From Larimichthys crocea (taxonomy: Eukaryota; Chordata; Actinopteri; Sciaenidae), in NCBI RefSeq assembly GCF_000972845.2, contig NC_040032.1, forward strand, positions 19,462,636-19,526,635: a stretch of DNA of 64,000 nucleotides. The letters are read 5' to 3'. The position numbers and the translations under genes are program-made. Shown in pieces: positions 1 to 12,130 of the stretch; position 1 is the first letter of the stretch, and each line of letters begins with the position of its first letter. Under the pieces are notes generated by a model. The model had not been told where the DNA came from. It saw nothing but the letters and a program-made list of their open reading frames with translations, and made no database searches.

Positions 1-1889
1 TCCACAGTGTTGAGGATTTGCTTATTTCTGTGGAGCTGTGGGGCTACAAACTGTGTACGCTAAGGCAGTGGTGACAGGAAGCAAGCCGGCAATCGATTAG
101 GTTTGATGAAAAATAATTTGAGCAGAGAATGAAATGACAGGAGTTTTTGATATGGCTAATGGCGTGCTGCCCACATGCACTCACGCCTTTATGGCGCCTG
201 GGTGAATGTGTCTGTGTTGTCTCAAGTCTTGAGAAGATCTCTATGCAGAGTGAGTATGAGTATCAGTGCTAAACAATTACCACTGCGCAACAGATAAGGA
301 CATGAATTCTACTCTGGCCAAGAGAGGATTTGTTATCTCCAAGGCAAATTCACAGAAACAGCCAGACCTCAGGTCCCGATTATTGTACAAATTATTTAGA
401 TCATCATAATGAAGTTGGTTTTCTGTCCACTCTCTCTGTAACATACGGCTTTTGTCGAGGTAATGACTCAGAAATTGAACTTTCTGAGAGAGATGGGGGA
501 AGTGCAGGGGTGTGTGGGTTGGGGGGTGGGGGCGGGGGGCCACTGCATTATACATTTCTTCCTACTGATTATCGTCAAGTTAATTCTAATGTAAATGTCA
601 GCCCATTGGACCAGTGCCAGGCTCCAGGCTGAATTCTGATGTTATTTACCAAAGGCTCTGTCACCCTGCAGTTGGTTACATCCTCTGTGCCTCTCTATTG
701 TCACTACCATTCAATATAGGATATATATTTTTTAAATGTCTCATTTGTCCACTATGATAAAAATGGAATGCTACCCGTCAGCCAGCTTTATTTATGCACA
801 GCATATCCACATTCATTAAAGCAACCATATTTTGACTGTGGTGTGAAGCACAAAAACTAAATGTAATAAACATATTACCTTGCATTGAAAATATAAATTG
901 GATTTTGTCCATATAAAATAACAGATATGATAACAGATTTCCGCTGAGCAGTTTGTACTATTTACTGTATTTCCAGTGACAGTATGCACTAATTAATTCA
1001 GTGTGAAGACACCTTTGGGATACTATGCATAATCACCAAATGGGTTGTGAAGTTCATATACTGCCAGAGCGCATGTTTATCTGAGTTTTTACAGTCATTA
1101 ACAGGAACTTTAGCTTTCACTTTTATTTGTAGGGTTCAATTTATAATGTAAAGCAAGAACCGGAAAATATTATGTTTTGATAACAGTATTATGCTAATAC
1201 ATTTGTGTGATTGGTATATTTGTAATTTATGATAACAGTACACAGTATAACAGTACTTCTAATTTTGTCTGATCAAAATGTTGGTGAAATTTTCAATTCA
1301 GAAAATTTGGAGGGTAAACAGAAATTATGTAACCTTTTTTTTCTACTGTTATTGGACATGTTTGCCAGAATACATTTATTTTCGTTGACCACATTCCTTT
1401 AGGAAAGAGCAGTAAGTTGATAGTGACTAGAAATATTGTTTCTAATATTCTTTGAGCTTTGTCTCACTACCATATTTTCCTCTTTATTTGCAGAGTTGTT
1501 CTTTCTTTAAGATTCTGACAGTGACATTCACAGTTTACAGCTGATGAACTGTTCACACCTAGCTTTTCCATTGTTTACTATTGTGCACTACTTGTGATGA
1601 TTCTCTGTCATATTTACAACAAAGCACTGCCTCATTTTCATTTGAAAATGTTCTCATAAATAATATACCCGTAAACCTACAGAAACTGTTATACTAGCAG
1701 GGGAGTCTGATAATTTGTGTAGCCAGCCTACATTTTGGAGGTGTTGACTGATCGATAGCTGGCTTAACGTTAGTCACATGACTACACACCTAGTAGCAGG
1801 TGTTAGATGCTTGGCCACGTTCCATACCAGTCATTCAAGTCTTGTTAAGACAGCAAACAGGTCGCCCCCCCAAACTGTCCAAGCAATGG
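1..1889. other. Non-coding AT-rich sequence, no gene seen
   Basis: No open frame here has a recognisable domain; the two overlapping frames near 277-632 (92 and 100 codons, opposite strands) are low-complexity and span a G-rich tract. Apart from the G-quadruplex motif at 507-539 I see no structured feature. The rest is unique AT-rich DNA of the kind found in fish introns and gene deserts. Confidence 0.6.
507..539 (+). other. G-quadruplex motif
   Basis: Five G runs of three to six bases lie within 33 bases (507-510, 516-518, 521-526, 528-532, 534-539), separated by short loops of one to five bases. This meets the usual G3+N1-7 rule for an intramolecular G-quadruplex on the plus strand. It stands out because the surroundings are AT-rich. 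No gene start is visible nearby, so any regulatory role is inference. Confidence 0.75.
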
Positions 1890-2021
1890 AGTGTTACTTG
1901 GATTAGTAACTGCAATGACTGAAGTTCAATTTGTAATCTTGCACTATACTCATCGTCACTGAAAAAAAGTAACCACATTACTAATACTTGTCACAAAGTA
2001 ATTTATTACTGTTCAACACTG
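1890..2021 (-). mobile_element. Relic of a fish DNA-transposon repeat (CAGTGTTG-type end)
   Basis: Read on the minus strand from 2021, the sequence begins CAGTGTTGAACAGTAATAAA and continues with repeated TTACTTT, TAGTAATGT and AGTAACC blocks. This resembles the terminal part of a very common teleost repeat starting CAGTGTTGGGCAGTAACG. Only this end is recognisable; the opposite end and the target duplication were not found. The family name is not assigned, and the match is to a remembered consensus. Confidence 0.4.
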
Positions 2022-5000
2022 CTGATAACTTACAAACAAATTCATCAAGTAGTGAACTTTTTTAAGCTTGGACTTGTAATGTAACCAAAAGAAATGAAAA
2101 GGGGGAAAAAAATTAAAACAGGAAAGAGGAATTATCTTCTTTGTGGCCAGGAAACATGCAGATGCATATATGCAAACTTCATGAAGATGAAATTAAATCC
2201 ATGAAGATTTCATGGGGGCAGAGACGTGCAGATTTTTATAATTCCATTTTGTTCCAAAGTTAAAATTCGTCACTTCTGTTGGCGCAGCCGGCACAGCCCA
2301 GAATATTGGTGATATCTAGATTTTGGACAGCTACTACCTAACCGTTGTATCAGCAGCATAAGTTTTATTACACAGGGTCTCCTGGACACACACATTTAGG
2401 GTAAATAATATACCAAAGTGGTTAAAAAAAATGAACATAAAGTCCAGTGCTTTTTGGCTTGATTACAGGTGAAAGACACCTGTAATAATTAATTAATTAA
2501 TTAGCTGGTTTAGTTAATGTACTGGATTGGTGTCCAGTATACTACTGGATACGCAATTTAAATGGATGAATCCAAATTTTTGTGTGTGCGTGTCAAAGTG
2601 TCAATATGTATGTATGTGTTTATATTGTATGGTGTATATTGTAACAGGTGGGGCACCTTAGGCTTCAGGCTTTAGTCATGCTAACAAAAAGAAAATGCTA
2701 ATATAGTGCTGATTCCACAGGAGAGTGATTATGTACTCCATTATAATCATTTTTTTAAAGCCGTGCCATGCCTTATTTTCTCTTCCAGTTGAGTAGTTAT
2801 TCATTTTCAGAACCATAAAAAATATATATTCTTGTGATTAAATGGTTGGAAAATCCGAGGGAGCTTTGGCAGAACAGTTTTCATTGGGAAGACTTGAGTT
2901 CAGTGGATTTAAGTAATTGCAGTTCAACCCAGTAATTAGGCTGTTTGTTGTGTAGTTTGTTTGTCAACAATGCATGAGCATTTCCATATTCATAGAATTT
3001 GTGTTAGATATTAGCATGAGGTTTTGAAGAAACGGTGCACCTTTCAAGGAGTTACGTTTGACAGGTACAAAGCAAAAATGAATAAACTCTTGAGGGCGCA
3101 AAGGGTGAAAAAGAGGTTATGCTTAATGAATAATTCCCCCCCCCCAGCAAAGTTTCCCTCATCCTGACGAGTGGAGGCTCAACAGTTCCAAGCATACTGT
3201 ATTATTTGCAATGAGTTTGCTACATCTGTAGGGAAGAGTCTGCTCATGTTTGTGTCCAGTGTGAATAATTTTTCTTGAGCCAATTTATGTTTTCCTTTGA
3301 AGGGGGAAGTCTTGACTCTGGGTGGTTGGTGAAAAGCTTTCAAGCCCTCTTGCTTTGAACATCAAACCGCTTGTCTTAAGATTTGCTCTCAGAGTGGGAA
3401 GTGAAGAGCAGAGTGGAGGGGAAAGACGGAGAGAGAAAAAGAGAGATACTGACATGAGGAGCACCAGACAAGGTGTCAGGTGAGCGATTTTAAAGTTCTC
3501 CTGAGGGGCTGCACTGCAGGCGCAGATAAGGACAATCCCAAAGTGTCGTGGCAGCTTGGGAAAGAAATAAAATTTGACTCAGAAAGGACATTTCTGACAT
3601 GCCGAATGAATAATTTAAATAAGCCTTTCAATTAACAAGTTGCCCCTCAGGAATTTAGTGTATGGTGTTATCACCTGGTCATGTTCCCATGTTCCCCGTA
3701 GGATAAGGCCTTTTTCTGCTTACAGGGTTGATGTTATGAGTAAGAATGTGCTGTGGTTTATGCTTGAAAATATACTTTGTTGGAATAGCTGAAAAGGTTA
3801 AAGGTTCTGTTTTATCAGTCACAGAACTGCATAAGGCATGAAATCTCTCCTTTTAAATGGCACTCTCCATCAGAAGGAGTTGACCTTTTTTCACAACCAT
3901 GCAGATGAAAGCCAAATGCTCATAGAACCCAACATCCAGCCAACATCTTGATATGTTTGAGATGATATCTTCCAATTTGAGCTTATAACTGCTCCTGTTG
4001 TGAAATCACACCATTGTTCTCAGTCAGTACTCACAGATGCCATTCGCATACTACAGGAATCAGTGGAACTTGTGCTTTCCAATGGTAAGAGTCCCTCAAG
4101 TAAAAACATTCAGAAATCTCTTCCAATTCAAGACTATGCCTCTTAATCAAACAAACAAACAAAAAAATTCAACTTGTTCTAGTTGTCGTTCTACTTATTT
4201 TAGTGAACTAAGGGAAAGTGGGTTGTATTTGGGGTGCTCACATCAGTGAGTTTTAAAGAACATTTTCTACTGCCATACAAGCTTGGACGAGTATTTCAGT
4301 CCGTTTGTGCTTCTCAATGAAGTTGGACAACAGAGCTGGTTAAAATTAGAATGTGGTCGTTAACGGTTTTTCTTTTCCAACACAGTCATGATGTTCAGTC
4401 ATCTTCATCTCTTTTGGCAATGTTCTTATGCTATTTTCATGAAGCAACTCCGTTACCAAAGCAAGAATATGAGACAACTAGTCGTGCTTTCACACAATGC
4501 CCTGCTCTACAACATATCTCAAATGTGTCATATTATCATGCCACTAGATTAAACATGAATGTGTCTTGGCGCCCAAAGACAGAATTGCAAATGTTTACAA
4601 TGGGCATCGTTTCCAAGACCTATCACTCCTCCTCACTATCCAGAGCTAAATTTCACTCCTGTGATGATGGCCATCTGGTCAGACCCGAACTTGGGAACGT
4701 GTTCAATGCAGCAAATCTGTGTTGAAATCCAACCATAGACTTTTAGAATCACCGTTGTCCACACGTTGCTCTTTGCTGGCTACTTATTTCCTCAGCATTT
4801 CGTTGTCAGTCTTACTCTAACTAGAGAAATGCAGGAGTCATATGGTAGTCGCCTTTTTGCAGTGAGGTTTATCAAAGGGGGGCTTTGTAGTGGCACCAGT
4901 CCTTTTGGTACTGATGAGGAGCCAAAAGCCACTTCTGTTTCAGCAGTAGTTGGATCCTCTAAAGTGGGTCAGACTGAGCGACACACATAAATTTATATTT

Positions 5001-8000
5001 GATGTTCCCTGTGGGACTGATGCTTTAGACCATGAATAATTCTTCATATGCAATGGCAGTCTTCAGTTATATGCTCTTGTGTATGTACTGACCTGTCATG
5101 CTCTGTGATTACATATTCAGAAATTAAGACAGCAACTGATTCCCTTTTTTTTCATCTATATTGTGAAGCACTCTTTGTGATTTATATCCTTTTGTGGCAG
5201 CTAGTGTGCACTGGTCTCCATGAACCAGTATGAGGGCACGTGCCAGTATCAGAAATGTGAGCATGCCTGTATTTTGTCTGGACATTTCACGCCAACCTCA
5301 ATTGTGTGCTAAGCGTTACTGCACAGTTGGTGTGGATTCATTGGCTTGCGTCGGTGTGTGAAAGTGGCACCACTTTGTGAGCTCAGTGCATGAAAGTGGC
5401 ATTGCCTCACCAGTCAATAGCATGAATTATGTATGGCAGGAGAAGGTGAAAGCCATGTTCTGCATCATCTGCAGGCTGTTCAGCAAATTAACATTTGGAC
5501 AGCCATTTGCAGGCTTTAGGATGGGTTGGGCCTCATTTAATGGCTTGCTTATAGTTCAGAAATAAATTTCCTAGTCATTTTTCTTAACAGGTTTCCTCTC
5601 TGTGCAAATCATTGTCGACTGAAGCGGTCCCACTTTAAGGGAGCACACTATAAGGCGTGGGCAGTGAGCAGGGCAGATGGAAGTGATCTTTAATTGGCTG
5701 GCTTCCTGTCAGGTCTAATCAGGACTGGTGTTCTGTCATCCAAATCCTCCAAAGATTGTTTCTTTGAAAGACAACCATTCAGCCTGACATGTTCATTTTT
5801 CCCCTGAAGGCAATATCATTCAGGGTTTTCCCTGAAACTTAATTTGCATAGGACTAGTATTGCCTTGGCATCACCTATGATCTGATAAAATTGCAGAGGT
5901 TGTCTGCATTATTAATCCTGGTGAAATCCGTCATGTCAGTAATGTGTTAAGTAAAAATTCTGATGCAGATTATCATGTTTCACCAAACACAAAGCCCATC
6001 TGATAAGGTTTAGTTCCAAGTGAATCTGCATCAAAAAGAAAGGCATGTTATAGCAGTTGTGTCAGCTTTGGGTAATAAGGTTTTAAAATTCATCCAGATC
6101 AACATTTGTACATTTAATTTCACTTTTTCTCTTGGTTTTACCTGTCTCTTTTCCCCAAGTTAGCTGTCATCATCCCGTCCAACCTTCATCTTAAGCTTCC
6201 ATTTTCACATTCATCTCTGGTCTGTTCTACTCACCGATCTGTCTTATAACCCATTTTCAGTCCGTCTGCCCAAAGTTCAAATGTGTGTGTTCAAAAGTAA
6301 CAATCTTAAAATTGTTAATGTAATTGTACCATTTCCAAAGCTAAAACCATCGTGTCCTAAGTTAGTATTTTCATTACCCCCATGGTTTCTATTGGTTCTT
6401 GGGGCAAGCTTTGTAACACAATAAAGAAAAAACATCCCAGGGGCCATGACCAATGACTGATTTTAAAGTTGGCTTGAGGCAACTCATTAAACCTATTCTT
6501 TGTGGGGAAAAAAACAAAACAATATTTGGGATAGTTGGATAGTTGAAGAGAAGCATCATGCTTGCAGACGTATTGCTCCCAGCAGACCTTAGCCTGGTCT
6601 TTAGTCATGCTCAGATATTCTTTCTCCCATGCTCTAAAAGCTTCAATCTCAGTGACGCCTACCTTCCATCAATCTTGATTCAGAAGAAAGGTCTGGTGCC
6701 TTTGGAATAAATGAAGCCCAGTAATAAAGGGCTATGCATCCACTGACTGAGTAAAACATCTTAACCCCATTCCCATCACTTTCTACATTAGTGCCCCTCT
6801 TGGGCAATTTGAGCTGCCTCTCTTTATTACTCCCATGTCAGTTGGAGGCTTTTAATATTCCTGTGGCATATTTTTTACTTTTTTTCCCTAATCACTTTCA
6901 TATAGATTAGTCAGACGTAAACAGCCCAGAGTTCTTTCAGTGTTGATTAAAACTGTTTTAACTTGATGCGGAAATATTTGATTCATTCTGGACTCGAAAG
7001 AATCAAAACATTTTGGAATTTGGAGCTCATTTTTCTCAAGCACTTGAATGGAAATGTCCATCTTATTTAAACCTGGTGTGTTTCCCATGCATGTGGCTAC
7101 TGTTGCTGTATGGCTTGCTCTAATGTTACACTTGCCAGCTCCATTGTAGTGATTTGTGGAGACAAGGACTTGTGCAAAAGCAACACATTTGGGACAATCT
7201 GTCCAAGGCTTGTACAGCTTTCCAAATAATAAAACACCGATCATTTACACGAATCATTTCAAGCACTTGTCTCTGAGTCTGACAGAATGCAGACACATTG
7301 TGGCAAACTGCATAGAGATCTACATTATGGGCAACTTGCACATCAGATTGTTTCCATGTGTGAGGCTGTGGATAGCCACTTGTGGCTAATTGCTCTGCAA
7401 ATTGACCCAAACTGTATTCAGAGATGTCATGTTCATTTTATTTTGGGCCTTTCTTATGTAATTATCCAACACAATTGTAACTTCTTCACCCAGCTATCAT
7501 TGTAAATTCAGATCATAGTTCAGGGAAATGTATAACCAGATGCTAGTGTTAATTGCTGGTGGGCCACAATTATTGTAATCTCTCATTTTCTTTTTGTAAT
7601 ATCTTTTTCTTAATGCATGGAAACGCTGTCCATTTAGTCAATCTTCCAGTCGAATTTGGAATTTGGAACGACCCTCCAGGATGATTATGTTGATAAGAAG
7701 GGCAAATTTGTTGTAGTTTTACAGCTAGAATTACTCTCATACAGGGACATATCTATATTTTTTTATGCCTGGCATCAACAGGTCTCATGTTTTGCAGCAG
7801 TAGTTTTCCTCCTCAGTGAGCTTTAAACCTGAATGACCACAATTTAAATTATTCGACCTCAACAAACCTTGCCTCATCACAAGCATGACATTTCAGGTTT
7901 CCAATAGAAATAAAATTGTTTCAAGAATTATCTACAGTCAGGTGTCATTTTCTCGATACAAGTGACACAGGAAAACAAGTGGAAGTGTAAATGATTTGTT

Positions 8001-9100
8001 AAGAGTGGTTCAGTAACTGTTTGCCTAGCATTATATATAATATCTATGATTTAGTAGAAACACACTGCAGCTTTGTGAAGGATATACACCATACTCTTCT
8101 ATGTATATTAGCCAGCAGTAATGTCTGCATTCATCTAAATCTTTATTTTTGTTGTCAATAACATCACTACAATATTTTTATGGCATTTAAGTTCTGGCAG
8201 AGTTTGAAAGCTCCAGTACAGCACTTGCGTAGCACATTTTTGGAGGCTGGTGCTAGCTTTGAAGTAATGTTTCAGCTTTGAACATCTAAGCCTTGGGGAA
8301 ATCCCAACTTTTCACAAATATCAGGTTCACAGGTTCAGAACCACAGGAGCGTTGCATTATGGACCGGATTTGTTTAAAATGCTGTGCTATATGTCAGCTG
8401 AAGTTAATATTTATTGTGAACTTGTTTAGACTATGGTGTACATGAAACTGACCACCAAGGTTGCTACTCTAACCCTCATTAGGATACAAAAATGGATTAT
8501 TGTCCATATTTTTCCTGTTTTTTCACAGATGGAGTGAATCTTTTTGCCCCATTATACATTTAAATAATGGCATGCTCAAGCAGCAGGATATACCTTGTTT
8601 ATTTCGGGAGGAAACAGTATCATTGGTACACTTGCAGAAATGCAGAAATATGACCTATCCTCCTGTCTGATTATTTTCATTTTTGAATGATTTAGGTTTC
8701 CTGGTGCAGCTGATTTTTTTCCCCCTAACTTAATTTAATCTGTAATAATGGAGGTAGTGAGAAGAATGTTTATAAAATGCAACCAGCATCTGTTACATGT
8801 AAATACAAATATAATGTAATTAATAGAAACAGACAAAGAGGATTTGATACATTTCTGCCTCATGTTTGATAGCATGTTCACAGAGCAGACCCAAGCTCAG
8901 TACACAGACAACAGGGATAAGGTGTAGTTAAGAATGTTTATTGAAGGATGAAGGATTTAGGTGGATGGCTGGCAAAGGCAGTGGGCAGAACACCGAGGTG
9001 GATGGTGTGGGCAGGCTCATGAAGCACGAGAGTTAGCAGTTTGTCAGATGGATGTGAGGCAATGGTGGTGTACAAAGGACAAACTGGTTACTAATTAGGT
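2022..9100. other. Non-coding sequence, no gene confirmed
   Basis: About 7 kb with no transposon that I can name. Open frames (for example 4351-4725 plus, 124 codons, and 6888-7244 minus, 118 codons) have no recognisable motif and no credible splice context. Two items are recorded separately: a small hairpin at 2462-2486 and a purine-rich exon-like stretch ending at a CAG|GTGAGC donor at 3480. Otherwise I see nothing. Confidence 0.55.
2462..2503. repeat. 10-bp inverted repeat followed by (TAAT)n
   Basis: ATTACAGGTG (2462-2471) and CACCTGTAAT (2477-2486) are perfect reverse complements separated by AAAGA. Each arm carries an E-box-like CAGGTG or CACCTG core. A short TAAT repeat follows to 2503, giving several homeodomain-type TAATTA cores. 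The sequence pattern is certain; any function is speculative. Confidence 0.6.
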
Positions 9101-9139
9101 TGGATGGATGGATGGATGGATGGATGGATGGATGGATGA
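9101..9139. repeat. (TGGA)n microsatellite
   Basis: Nearly ten uninterrupted TGGA units lie between a TTAGGT on the left and GAAATGATAG on the right. GGAT/GATG tracts often form the 3' tail of fish retroelements of the RTE/Rex3 type, but no element body is recognisable on either side, so this is called only as a simple repeat. Confidence 0.9.
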
Positions 9140-10479
9140 AATGATAGAAAAATATAAAGAACAAACTATACATAATAAAATATCAAAATAGCAATAGTAA
9201 ATAAAATATATTGTAGAAAAGTATGTACAGCAAATCACACGATACAAGTCACACAATACAAGGAACATATCTTGGAAATAACTACAACTGAAAGCCTGGT
9301 AAACTGAAACAGTGATCTGGTTGGAGTACTGCAGGATTATTAGCTTTTCTGACTTTTGTATACTTTCTGATGTCTTTTTAAGATGCTGCAGAGGACATAT
9401 TACAAACAAAATTCTAATTCCTTGTGCTGTAAGAAGCGAATAAGATTTTTTGCAGCTGTTTAGGTCCCGATGCCATTTTGAAAATGTGGAGTTGATATTT
9501 TATTGGACGCTTTATTATGTACTGTACCGTATCTTTAAATCCCCCACTCTGTTTATTAGATCCTGCTAGAAAGGACACTTATGAAAGGAACATAGATTCA
9601 ATATTATCGGCAGCCAGGAAATGCATTGCCATTCCTCAAAAACTACCATTTTGCCAGCTCAAACATAATGGTGAATTATTTGCTGGTTGATGAGGCTTAT
9701 TATAAAACAAGTCTCATCAGTTTTATAACATATGTTTTATTATACTCTATGTACAGTACATAAAAAAGCTAATTGGAAAAACGTGAGTGTGCTGAGTGCA
9801 ATGTTATTGAATAACCCTCCTTTCCTCTCTCTTTCTTTCCTCCTAGGTAAGCACTTTCTTTGCTCTCTGTTGGTAGTGGAGATGGAGGAGCGATTGGCCA
9901 AGCGTGCATCCTGTTGCTGTCAGCGCTGGTGAAGGTTTCATGCAGCTGAAATGTGAGGCAAGAGTGATTAAGTTGATGCACTGAGCCAGTGTGCCCATAA
10001 CAGAGATGCTTCTAGCTCTGGTTCTGGCAAGGTCAGCAGTACGAACACAATGGAGTGAACACACACCCCCACTCTTCTTACACACTCAACCACTGTACAC
10101 AGGAAGCCATCGGAAGACAAAGAGGACAGGGTAGAAGAAAGGAGGGTGTAAATCGGAAGGTGTGTTCACACCAAGGGTCTTGTTTTGTTTTTTTGATCAG
10201 AGTGCACCAGCCATAGCAACTGGGTTTGGTGTTTTTAAGTGTTTGGTAGTTCAAAGGAATTGTATATTCCCTCAGTGATCACCAATTTCTATCCACAGAA
10301 ATGTGTGTATTCACTTTGTGCTTGTGCACATTGACTCGAAAGCAAAGTTTTCATACATGGTGGAATCAATGTAAATCCCATGATTTGTAACTGGAATAAT
10401 TTCCTTAGTGGATAATACATTAGTTTGTGAAACATTGGCTTAACACAAGGCCCACTTATGTTTTCAAGAGCTGCATCTA
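9140..10479. other. Non-coding sequence with one strong splice-like site
   Basis: No coding domain is visible. The stretch 9140-9420 is A-rich, with several short ACAATACAAG-like motifs, and may be an old retroelement 3' region, but I could not place it. The notable item is the pyrimidine tract and AG|GTAAGC junction at 9815-9852, listed separately. The remainder to 10479 shows nothing. Confidence 0.5.
9815..9852 (+). promoter_or_regulatory. Candidate recursive splice site (3' splice site abutting 5' splice site)
   Basis: Positions 9815-9844 are an unbroken run of 30 pyrimidines, followed by AG at 9845-9846 and at once by GTAAGC at 9847-9852. A polypyrimidine tract plus AG joined to a GTAAG donor is the defining layout of a recursive splice (ratcheting) site, used in very long introns to remove the intron in steps. 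Upstream, TATTGAATAA at 9805-9814 could supply a branch point. In vertebrates a short recursive-splice exon follows with a second donor; a weak candidate is CTG|GTGAAG near 9930. The arrangement is seen directly. Its use depends on this window lying in a plus-strand long intron, which I cannot show. It could also be a chance CT-rich tract before AGGTAAG. Confidence 0.35.
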
Positions 10480-10990
10480 AATACAATACAACACAATACA
10501 ATACAATACAAGCAACTGTATTAATCCCACAAGGGGCAATTTGTTTGGAGCAGCTTATTGTACACAAAACGCAAAAAGATAAACAAATAACCAATACATG
10601 GGAGCTTAATATGGAATGGAATCTATGAATAATATTGATAAATAACTTGCTTAGCACAATAAAAAGATCAGATAAAGCATACAAGAACAATGGTTAATAA
10701 ATCTACAGAGTATTTAGTAGTCAGACCCCAGAGGGACTGAACAATTTGGAATGGTGGTTAGTTAAAAAGCAGGTAAAACATAACGACGCAACAAAGAAAA
10801 TCCACTTGTAAGAACATCCAGATGAAGCCAAAATACTTTTTTAACAGAACTGTTCAGACTGTTTCTGTTTTTTACTGTGAGGCCGTAAAACCAGCAGATA
10901 AAAGAAATATTCAGGAGACTAATAAAAGATTAATAAAAATGAGACAAGATGATGAGACTGACAGGAAAAGGTGAATTCCCCGCTGTGGAC
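10480..10990 (-). mobile_element. LINE 3' end (minus strand) with AATAC-type tail
   Basis: On the minus strand the sequence reads CCCCTTGTGGGATTAATA (10520-10537) followed by CAGTTGC and then a TTGTATTG/TGTATT tandem tail ending about 10480. This is the typical 3' terminus of fish non-LTR retrotransposons of the L2/Rex1 kind, which end near (G)GGAnnAATAAAG and a short tandem repeat. The tail is the well-supported part. The A-rich region up to about 10990 is presumed 3' untranslated sequence of the same copy. No reverse transcriptase motif is present, so the copy is 5'-truncated. The exact family and right-hand limit are uncertain. Confidence 0.55.
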
Positions 10991-11977
10991 CTGAATCTCA
11001 GTCGTCTTTAGTGTAAGTTACGATTGGTGGTTTTACGACCTTTGCCTCCATATACCACCACCTATTATAAGATAACTGAGCTAATTCCATGACAACTGAG
11101 CAAACTACATGTGCCAACAAAGACCATGGCAAGGTGGTGTGTCAGATACCACTGACCCTGGTGAAGGATGATGCCACTGGCGGAAATATGGGTCATCCTT
11201 CACACCAATGCTGACTGACACCGATCTTTCTCTTTAACTAAATCTTTTTGTATTCAAATTGGCATAACTCTCAGCATGTCACCAAAATACCCAACAGGTA
11301 CAAGAAAAAATATGTGTGCAAAAAATACAAACGACTTCACTGACATAAAGCCTCTGCCATTCGCCATACAGGGAGACAAAAATAGGACGCCAAGCTTGTT
11401 AGGAGCAATGTATTCATACTTCTATTTTACTGCTTTTATTTATGTTGTTTGGACAGGTAGAGTAGTAGAGTTTAATTTTTTGTGAACCAAATAACTACCC
11501 ATAACATACAAAATGCAAGTCACGGTGGTACTCCACGAAACTGCAGAAGTGGTTCTTAGATGTTTAAAGCCAGCATTTACTTGTGTTTTGAAAGTTGAAA
11601 CATAATATGAATAAAAGGGAAACCGCAGTCTGGACTGATGGTTCTTGTTATTTCTCATGCATTCTAAACTGTCATGAACACCAAAGGAAGAAAATTATGG
11701 CAAACAGCCCTGACACATCCATTATGCTTAACTCAAGTTACAGAGTCTAGGATTTGATATGTTTTGACATTATGCACTGCCAAAATCTCTAATATCCTGG
11801 GTTGACAGGGTACCAAAATTCAAATAAATGAGCCACTTTGAAAAGTGGCCTTTTCACAAACCCTGACTCACCCGTAATTGGCTGTGTACACTTTAGATGA
11901 TGTAATATGGTCAAGTTTAAAGCTAAATCTGACATAATTCTATATTTGTTTTCTTGTCAAGACAATCAGGTTATAAT
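10991..11977. other. Non-coding sequence with an imperfect hairpin
   Basis: No coding signal. The one structured item is the long imperfect inverted repeat at 11138-11222, listed separately. Small open frames at 11276-11485 (plus) and 11440-11658 (minus) have no recognisable motif. Confidence 0.5.
11138..11222. repeat. Imperfect long hairpin of about 85 nt
   Basis: GTGAAGGATGA (11161-11171) is perfectly complementary to TCATCCTTCAC (11193-11203), and outside it GTGTCAG (11139-11145) pairs with CTGACAC (11215-11221). Together they form a two-step stem about 35 bases per arm with internal loops and a 21-base terminal loop. The size is within the range of a microRNA precursor or a tiny inverted-repeat transposon. 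I do not recognise a known microRNA in it. Confidence 0.45.
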
Positions 11978-12130
11978 TAGGGATGCACCTATCCACATTT
12001 TTTCACTTCCAGTCCAATCCCGATACCTGAATTTGGATACCTGATATTCTGATATCAGAGCTCTGTTTGCTTTAATATTCTTATTATCATTATTGTTTTA
12101 TTTATTTTATCTGAGGCTGTAATAAGCTCC
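11978..12130 (+). mobile_element. hAT-type transposon end (GGGATGCACC-type), decayed
   Basis: The sequence starts TAGGGATGCACCTATCC and continues with CAATCCCGATACCTGAA, GGATACCTGATATTC and GATATCAG blocks. This is a degenerate version of a widespread fish element whose ends read TAGGGATGCACCGATCCGAT with repeated 'CCGATA' motifs. The matching right end (…GGTGCATCCCTA) was not found in the next kilobase, so the copy is truncated or too diverged. Sequence up to about 12340 may be its interior. No transposase is visible. Confidence 0.5.
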
